64,000 nucleotides of DNA from Rhizorhapis sp036570425 (GTDB lineage Bacteria; Pseudomonadota; Alphaproteobacteria; Sphingomonadales; Sphingomonadaceae): assembly GCA_036570425.1 (NCBI GenBank), contig DATCYF010000021.1, positions 1 to 64,000 on the forward strand, given 5' to 3'. Under the pieces are notes generated by a model that was not told where the DNA came from, did no database searches, and saw only the letters and a program-made list of their open reading frames with translations. The position numbers and the translations under genes were made by a program. How positions within the stretch are numbered: position 1 is the stretch's first letter; each line of letters begins with the position of its first letter. Shown here in pieces: positions 59,252-64,000 of this stretch.

Positions 59252-60511
59252 TCAGATCGCCCTCATCACCAGACTTGCGTTGGTGCCGCCAAAGCCGAAG
59301 CTGTTGTTCAATATGGCCTTCACCTTCCGCTCTTTGGCTACATGGGGAACGAGATCCACGCCAGCGCAATTCTCGCTCGGGTTATCCAGGTTCAGCGTTG
59401 GTGGCACGATCTGGTCGCGCATCGCCAACATGCAGAATATGGACTCGACTGCGCCCGCTCCTCCAAGCAAATGGCCGATGGCCGATTTGGTCGAAGACAT
59501 GGAAAGATTGCCGATAGCATCCCCGAACAGGCGGCGAACTGCGCCCAATTCCAGTTCGTCGCCCAGCGGAGTCGATGTGCCGTGCGCGTTGATATAATCG
59601 ATGTCATCCAGCGAAAGACCCGACTTGCGCATTGCCATTTCCATGGCGCGATACGCCCCCGATCCTTCGGGATGCGGCGCCGTCACATGATAGGCGTCGC
59701 CCGAAAGACCATAGCCAATCACCTCGGCATAGATTTTCGCGCCTCGCGCCTTTGCATGTTCATATTCCTCCAGCACCACGACGCCTGCGCCCTCGCCCAT
59801 GACGAAACCGTCGCGGTCGACATCATAAGGACGTGAAGCGCGCTCCGGCTGGTCGTTGAAATTGGTGGAAAGCGCACGCGCCTGAGCGAATCCGGCAATG
59901 CCGAGCGGGCAGATTGCACTTTCGGCGCCACCGGCCAACATAACGTCAGCATCATCCATTGCGATCATGCGGGCCGCATCGCCAATGCTGTGCGCGCCCG
60001 TCGAACAGGCCGTGACAACGGCGTGGTTCGGGCCCATCAAGCCATATTTAATACTGACCTGCCCCGAAATCAGGTTGATGAGACGACCATGAACGAAATG
60101 TGGGGAAACGCGGCGCGGTCCCTTTTCGTAGAGAACAATGGACTCGCTCTCAATACCTGGAAGGCCGCCAATACCCGAGCCGATCGAGCAGCCCGCACGC
60201 AGGCGCTCAGCTTCGCTCATATCAGTCAGCCCCGCATCTTCAAGCGCTTGGCCCGCCGCATCGATGCCGAAGATGATGAAGAGGTCCACCTGCCGCTGCA
60301 CCTTGTGATCGACGCGCTTCGATGGATCGAAGCCATATTCATGATCGGCTGGCTTTACCTCGCAGGCGATCTTGCAGGCGTAATCGGTTGCGTCGAACCG
60401 TGCGATCGGCCCAGCGCCCGATTTCGCAGCCAATATGTTCTTCCAGCTTGTTTCAACGTCACCGCCCAAGGGTGAGACCATGCCCAGACCGGTTACAACC
60501 ACACGACGCAT
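59252..60511 (-). CDS. fabF: 3-oxoacyl-ACP synthase II (FabF)
   Basis: A 419-residue condensing enzyme that extends acyl-ACP with malonyl-ACP. The Cys-His-His triad is visible: C169 in VVTACSTGAHS, His in NAHGTSTPLGD and His in SAIGHLLGGAGA. The C-terminal NNSFGFGGTNASLV is conserved. ATG 60511 (MRRVVVTGLG) has TTGGAGCG seven bases upstream and is preferred over an ATG 12 bases before. It follows acpP after a hairpin. Essential for elongation and temperature-dependent unsaturation. Confidence 0.97.
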   Translation of the reverse strand: MRRVVVTGLGMVSPLGGDVETSWKNILAAKSGAGPIARFDATDYACKIACEVKPADHEYGFDPSKRVDHKVQRQVDLFIIFGIDAAGQALEDAGLTDMSEAERLRAGCSIGSGIGGLPGIESESIVLYEKGPRRVSPHFVHGRLINLISGQVSIKYGLMGPNHAVVTACSTGAHSIGDAARMIAMDDADVMLAGGAESAICPLGIAGFAQARALSTNFNDQPERASRPYDVDRDGFVMGEGAGVVVLEEYEHAKARGAKIYAEVIGYGLSGDAYHVTAPHPEGSGAYRAMEMAMRKSGLSLDDIDYINAHGTSTPLGDELELGAVRRLFGDAIGNLSMSSTKSAIGHLLGGAGAVESIFCMLAMRDQIVPPTLNLDNPSENCAGVDLVPHVAKERKVKAILNNSFGFGGTNASLVMRAI

Positions 60512-60540
60512 AACACGCTCCAATTCACTACCACTATGCG

Positions 60541-60586
60541 AAACGGCTCCCCTTCCTCGGGAAAGCCCCGGGCCGGAGAGCCGTTT
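60541..60586 (-). terminator. Hairpin between acpP and fabF
   Basis: AAACGGCTC and GAGCCGTTT form a perfect 9-base stem with a GC-rich interior that can extend it. It sits 40 bases past the acpP stop, followed on the minus strand by TTTCG. Likely a partial terminator or processing site that lets acpP be more abundant than fabF. Confidence 0.6.
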
Positions 60587-60626
60587 GTCAATATCATTGG
60601 CCCGAAGCCGGGATCAAGCCGACCTA

Positions 60627-60863
60627 TCAGCCCTTGTTGGCTTCAATATAATCGATCGCGTCCTTAACGGTCCCGATCTTTTCCGCTGCGTCGTCAGGAA
60701 TTTCCACGCCGAATTCTTCTTCGAAAGCCATGACCAGCTCGACAATGTCGAGGCTGTCAGCGCCCAGATCGTCGATGAAGCTCGCCTCTTCGTTCACCTT
60801 TTCGGCTTCGACGCCCAGATGTTCAACGACGATTTTCTTTACGCGGTCGGCGGTCTCACTCAT
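60627..60863 (-). CDS. acpP: Acyl carrier protein
   Basis: A 78-residue, highly acidic four-helix protein. The phosphopantetheine serine is S37 in LGADSLDIVELV. It carries the growing acyl chain for fatty acid and lipid A synthesis. AAGGAAAT lies before the ATG. It lies between fabG (106 bases upstream, likely with its own promoter) and fabF. Length and sequence agree with essential AcpP. Confidence 0.98.
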   Translation of the reverse strand: MSETADRVKKIVVEHLGVEAEKVNEEASFIDDLGADSLDIVELVMAFEEEFGVEIPDDAAEKIGTVKDAIDYIEANKG

Positions 60864-60969
60864 GAGATTTCCTTCTGGTTGGGATGAATTTATTTATCGG
60901 CAATTGCCCTAGAGGCTCATAAAGGCGGGCGCAAGCCTATTTGCAGCCTCAATAACACACCAATCTGAA

Positions 60970-61707
60970 TCACAGCATTGCCATGCCGCCGTTGACATGC
61001 AGCGTCAGGCCCGTGACATAACCCGCTTCCCGACTGGCGAGATAAGCAACGGCCGCGCCGATGTCTTCGCCTTCGCCCAGCTTTCCAGCAGGAATTTTTG
61101 TGAGCAGCGCTTCCTTCTGCGCGTCAGGCAGCACGTCCGTCATCGCTGATTTGATGAATCCCGGGGCGACGCAGTTGACCGTAATGTTTCGACTGGCAAG
61201 CTCGGCAGCCATTGCCTTCGACATACCCACCAGGCCAGCCTTGGACGCGGCATAATTGGCCTGCCCCGGATTGCCCGTTGCACCAACAACCGAAGTGATA
61301 GAGATGATGCGGCCAAAGCGTGCCTTCATCATCGGCTTGCATGCCGCGCGAGCAAGGCGGAAGGCCGCCTCCAGATTGATGCTGATCACCTGATCCCACT
61401 CATCATCTTTCATCCGCATGGCGAGATTGTCGCGCGTGACACCCGCATTGTTGACGAGGATATCAAGCTTGTCCAGCTTTTCTACCGCCTGCGGCACGAG
61501 CGCATCAACTGCCGCGGCGTCGGAAAGATTGCAGGGCAGAATCGCATGATCGCCGCCGAGTTCCGCCTTGAATGCTGCAAGCTTCTCCTCGCTGGTCCCC
61601 GACAGCGCCAGGGTCGCGCCCTGCGTGGCCAATGCCTTCGCAATGGCGGAACCGATACCGCCGGTTGCGCCAGTGACTAAAGCCGTCATGCCTGTGAGAT
61701 CGAACAT
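60970..61707 (-). CDS. fabG: 3-oxoacyl-ACP reductase FabG
   Basis: A 245-residue NADPH-dependent short-chain reductase. The cofactor motif is TGATGGIG (12-19), LVNNAGVTRDNLAMRM is characteristic of FabG, and the catalytic Ser-Tyr-Lys are in ITSVVG and YAASKAGLVG. ATG 61707 (MFDLTGMTALVTG) gives the canonical length; ATG 61743 would add 12 residues. It follows fabD after 53 bases, in the order fabD-fabG-acpP-fabF common to proteobacteria. Confidence 0.97.
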   Translation of the reverse strand: MFDLTGMTALVTGATGGIGSAIAKALATQGATLALSGTSEEKLAAFKAELGGDHAILPCNLSDAAAVDALVPQAVEKLDKLDILVNNAGVTRDNLAMRMKDDEWDQVISINLEAAFRLARAACKPMMKARFGRIISITSVVGATGNPGQANYAASKAGLVGMSKAMAAELASRNITVNCVAPGFIKSAMTDVLPDAQKEALLTKIPAGKLGEGEDIGAAVAYLASREAGYVTGLTLHVNGGMAML

Positions 61708-61760
61708 TTCACCATATTCCTTATAGGTCACCGTCCCCCGCAAGCGGGGCTGGCGGTTAT

Positions 61761-62696
61761 TTAGAGTGCCGCGACAAACGCCTCGATATCGCTGATCGAG
61801 ACGACGCTGCTGATCTTTGCGTCCGGTGCAATGCGCTTTACCATCGCGCCCAACACCTTGCCGCCTATCTCCGCGAACTCATCGACGCCCGCGTCAGCCA
61901 TCGCAGCCACGGATTCGCGCCAGCGAACCATTCCCGTCACCTGCTCCACCAGACGAGCACGGATGTCGTCAGGATCGGCGATCGGCGCAGCCAGCACATT
62001 GGCGTAAACAGGCACCAGGGGCGTACGCAGATCAGCCTCGGCCAGCGCCTTCGCCATCGCATCGGCGGCCGGCTGCATCAATGGACAATGGAATGGCGCC
62101 GAAACCGGCAGCAGCACGGCGCGCTTCGCTCCCATTTCCTTAGCCAGCGGCACTGCCCGTTCGACCGCGCTCCGGTGTCCGGAAATCACGACCTGAGAAG
62201 GATCATTGTCATTTGCGACGGTACAAACCTCGCCCTGCGCCGCTGCGTCAGCAATGGCTTGCGCCTTTTCAAGGTCAGCGCCGAGCAGCGCCGCCATGGC
62301 TCCCTCGCCCACGGGCACGGCGGCCTGCATCGCACGCCCGCGCAGCTTTAGCAGACGAGCCGTAGTGGCAAGATCGAGCGCTTCGGCGGCACAAAGCGCG
62401 GTGTATTCGCCAAGGCTATGGCCAGCAACGAAATCCGCCTTATCGGCCAGACGAACGCCGCCTTCCTTCTCCAACACCCGCAGCGTCGCAATGGCGTTCG
62501 CCATGATCGCTGGCTGGGCATTCTCAGTGAGAGTCAGATCGCTGTCTGGTCCTTCACACAAAATACGGAAGAGATGCTGGCCCAACGCATCATCAACTTC
62601 CTGAAATACCTCCCGTGCGGCGGGACTGGCTTCTGCAAGCGCCTTGCCCATACCCACGGATTGACTGCCCTGCCCTGGAAAAATAAAAGCCCGCAT
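61761..62696 (-). CDS. fabD: Malonyl-CoA:ACP transacylase FabD
   Basis: A 311-residue acyltransferase. The nucleophile is S94 in AGHSLGEYTAL; the oxyanion Gln-Gly region is FPGQGSQSVGMG at the N terminus, and the acceptor His lies in APFHCPLM. It loads malonyl groups onto ACP. ATG 62696 (MRAFIFPGQGSQ) is chosen: GGGAG lies about nine bases upstream and it gives the standard N terminus; upstream in-frame ATGs at 62723 and 62762 add unrelated residues. First gene of the fab operon and divergent from the NodT-type gene. Confidence 0.97.
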   Translation of the reverse strand: MRAFIFPGQGSQSVGMGKALAEASPAAREVFQEVDDALGQHLFRILCEGPDSDLTLTENAQPAIMANAIATLRVLEKEGGVRLADKADFVAGHSLGEYTALCAAEALDLATTARLLKLRGRAMQAAVPVGEGAMAALLGADLEKAQAIADAAAQGEVCTVANDNDPSQVVISGHRSAVERAVPLAKEMGAKRAVLLPVSAPFHCPLMQPAADAMAKALAEADLRTPLVPVYANVLAAPIADPDDIRARLVEQVTGMVRWRESVAAMADAGVDEFAEIGGKVLGAMVKRIAPDAKISSVVSISDIEAFVAAL

Positions 62697-62734
62697 CGCC
62701 CCGATACTCCCTTGGCGCTTCATAATGTTACACT

Positions 62735-62762
62735 TTGCGACACTAAATGCATTGTGATGCAA
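62735..62762. promoter_or_regulatory. Dyad in the divergent fabD/nodT-type promoter region
   Basis: TTGCGACAC (62735-62743) and GTGATGCAA (62754-62762) match as an inverted repeat in 7 of 9 positions with a 10-base spacer; a TGCAT-N4-ATGCA dyad (62748-62761) overlaps it. Candidate operator for a TetR-type efflux regulator or fab control; no regulator gene is adjacent. Confidence 0.35.
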
Positions 62763-62854
62763 GATGGATTTGGGCAGGAACTAGATAGGCAATGGCCTAC
62801 GTGCAAGCGCCTTGCCTGTAAAATGTCATCAAACCTGCCGGAGCATTAACATCA

Positions 62855-64000
62855 GTGCGTAACCATCTGATCCTGCCGCTTGGACTGGCACTGGCCACGG
62901 CGGGCTGTGCGGCTGGCCCCGATTACACTTCACCAGGCAGCCCTGCGCTGGGCATTCCTGCCCAATATCATCAGCAAGAGGGTGTGCCCGTTTCCGATGA
63001 AGCGCTTGCAAGTTGGTGGACGCGCTTCGACGATCCGGTCCTGAACACCCTTGTGGAGCAGGCGATCGACGCGAATCTGGACATCGCGCAGGCGAAGGCC
63101 CGTCTCAGGCAGGCGCGCGAAGCATTGGTTCAGTCGCGCGCCGACTATTTGCCCAGCGTAACGGGATCGGCAAACGCCGGACGTGATTTCGACAGCGATG
63201 CCAAGGACCGCAGCAGCTTTGGTCTGGGTGCGGACGCCTCCTGGGAAGTTGACCTCTTCGGTGGCATCAGCCGCTCGGTCGAAGCCGCCCGCGCGGATGA
63301 GGCGGCGACCTATTATAACCTCGCCAATGTGCGCACGGCCATCATTGCGGAGGTGGCGATCAACTATATTCAGGCGCGGCTTGCACAGGAACAGATCGGC
63401 ATTGCCCGCAATACGCTGGATATTCAGACGGAAAATCTGAACATCGCCGGATGGCGCGTGCAGGCGGGCCTTGTGTCCTCGCTGGATGAAGAAAGCGCCC
63501 GGGCCCAACGCGCGCAAACCGCAGCCAGCATCCCGGCGCTGGAAAGCAGCTATCGCGGCTCACTCAACCGTATAGCCGTCCTGATCGGGCAAGCGCCAGG
63601 CGCGGCGACCGATGTTGTAGAAAAAGGCGGCCCCGTACCGGACGGCCCCGATAACATAGCGGTCGGCATACCCGCCGACACGCTGCGTCAGCGGCCCGAC
63701 GTCCGGAGCGCCGAACGCGCCCTTGCAGCCGCTACAGCACGAATCGGCGTTGCTCAGGCCGCACTGCTGCCCTCACTCAATATTTCAGGCGATGTCGGCA
63801 CCAGCGCATTATCGCTTGGCAAGTTGACCGACGTGGTGACGGGGGGCCTTTTCGCCAGTATTGCGCAAGTGATCTTTGACGGAGGGCAGCGCGCGGCCCA
63901 GGTGCGTTCACAACGGGCGGCAGCGGAAGGCGCCTTCGCCAATTACAAGCAGACGGTGCTGATCGCACTTGAAGACGTCGAAAACGCGCTGTCAGCGCTA
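62855..64000 (+). CDS. NodT-type RND efflux outer-membrane lipoprotein, 3'-truncated
   Basis: Open from GTG 62855 to the window edge (382 codons, no stop), so the last ~90 residues are missing. The signal peptide of a lipoprotein ends in LATAGC (lipobox, Cys at residue 18). TolC-like repeats follow, two in number: LDIAQAKARLRQAREALVQ and RPDVRSAERALAAATARIGVAQAALLP are typical of NodT/OprM. LSSLDEES and QRADV-like segments also fit. GGAG lies about 11 bases upstream of the GTG. The matching inner-membrane pump and adaptor genes are expected beyond the edge. Substrate unknown. Confidence 0.92.
   Translation, partial: MRNHLILPLGLALATAGCAAGPDYTSPGSPALGIPAQYHQQEGVPVSDEALASWWTRFDDPVLNTLVEQAIDANLDIAQAKARLRQAREALVQSRADYLPSVTGSANAGRDFDSDAKDRSSFGLGADASWEVDLFGGISRSVEAARADEAATYYNLANVRTAIIAEVAINYIQARLAQEQIGIARNTLDIQTENLNIAGWRVQAGLVSSLDEESARAQRAQTAASIPALESSYRGSLNRIAVLIGQAPGAATDVVEKGGPVPDGPDNIAVGIPADTLRQRPDVRSAERALAAATARIGVAQAALLPSLNISGDVGTSALSLGKLTDVVTGGLFASIAQVIFDGGQRAAQVRSQRAAAEGAFANYKQTVLIALEDVENALSAL

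Noticed and set aside
1..64000. Mobile elements or CRISPR arrays
   Set aside because: No transposase, integrase, terminal repeats or spaced direct repeats were seen; the genes are mostly housekeeping in stable order.

Overview
The window reads as an uninterrupted piece of an alphaproteobacterial chromosome, most likely from a Sphingobium/Sphingomonas-type member of the Sphingomonadaceae. That placement is inferred from family content: ctrA and divL, AddAB instead of RecBCD, Mg-type HemB, an UrcA-family protein, XrtA-associated PrsK/PrsR/PrsT, a large TonB-dependent receptor and a NodT-type efflux lipoprotein. I see no insertion sequence, prophage, CRISPR array, rRNA or replication origin. One tRNA (elongator Met) is present.

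Region by region. 1-1.4 kb: 3' part of hemB and a gamma-carbonic-anhydrase-like gene. 1.4-8.3 kb: minus-strand operon of a polyprenyl-phosphate sugar transferase, prsK, prsR and prsT, which starts and regulates exosortase-A-linked exopolysaccharide. 8.5-19 kb: DedA/YqaA protein, trmB, an unknown protein, a small acidic protein behind a general-stress (EcfG-type) promoter, a LytS/LytTR pair, an UrcA protein, ctrA with an upstream CtrA box, a LysR-pirin-WrbA module, RluA-ArfB, a free-Met-(R)-sulfoxide reductase and trxA. 19-31.7 kb: a long minus-strand run ahcY, divL, tsaE, amgK, murU, addB, addA, tied together by ATGA overlaps. 32.3-40 kb: exopolysaccharide assembly genes (three glycosyltransferases, a flippase, a pyruvyl transferase, and an iron-sulfur FrhB-like protein). 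40-47.8 kb: small stress proteins, VOC protein, secA, argJ, an inositol-phosphatase-family gene and an alpha/beta hydrolase. 48-50.5 kb: a second pyruvyl transferase/FrhB-like pair. 50.5-57.9 kb: aldehyde dehydrogenase, SDR and TonB receptor in one direction, tRNA-Met, a ferredoxin-reductase-type flavoprotein and a Prx5-type peroxiredoxin. 58-64 kb: mltG, fabF, acpP, fabG, fabD (fatty acid synthesis) and, divergently, the start of a NodT-type outer-membrane lipoprotein that runs off the window.

Links between genes. CtrA and DivL belong to one cell-cycle phosphorelay and lie 13 kb apart. AmgK/MurU recycle cell-wall sugar and share an operon with tRNA modification (TsaE) and double-strand-break repair (AddAB). 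The sugar transferase at 7-8 kb could initiate the polymer that the 32-40 kb and 48-50 kb genes extend, decorate and export; this is inference, as no polymerase or exosortase is in view.

The most open biology is the repeated pairing of a polysaccharide pyruvyl transferase with an FrhB-like 4Fe-4S protein at two loci. Next is a 45-residue Gln/Arg-rich protein (40386-40523) that has its own stress-type promoter, strong ribosome binding site and terminator.
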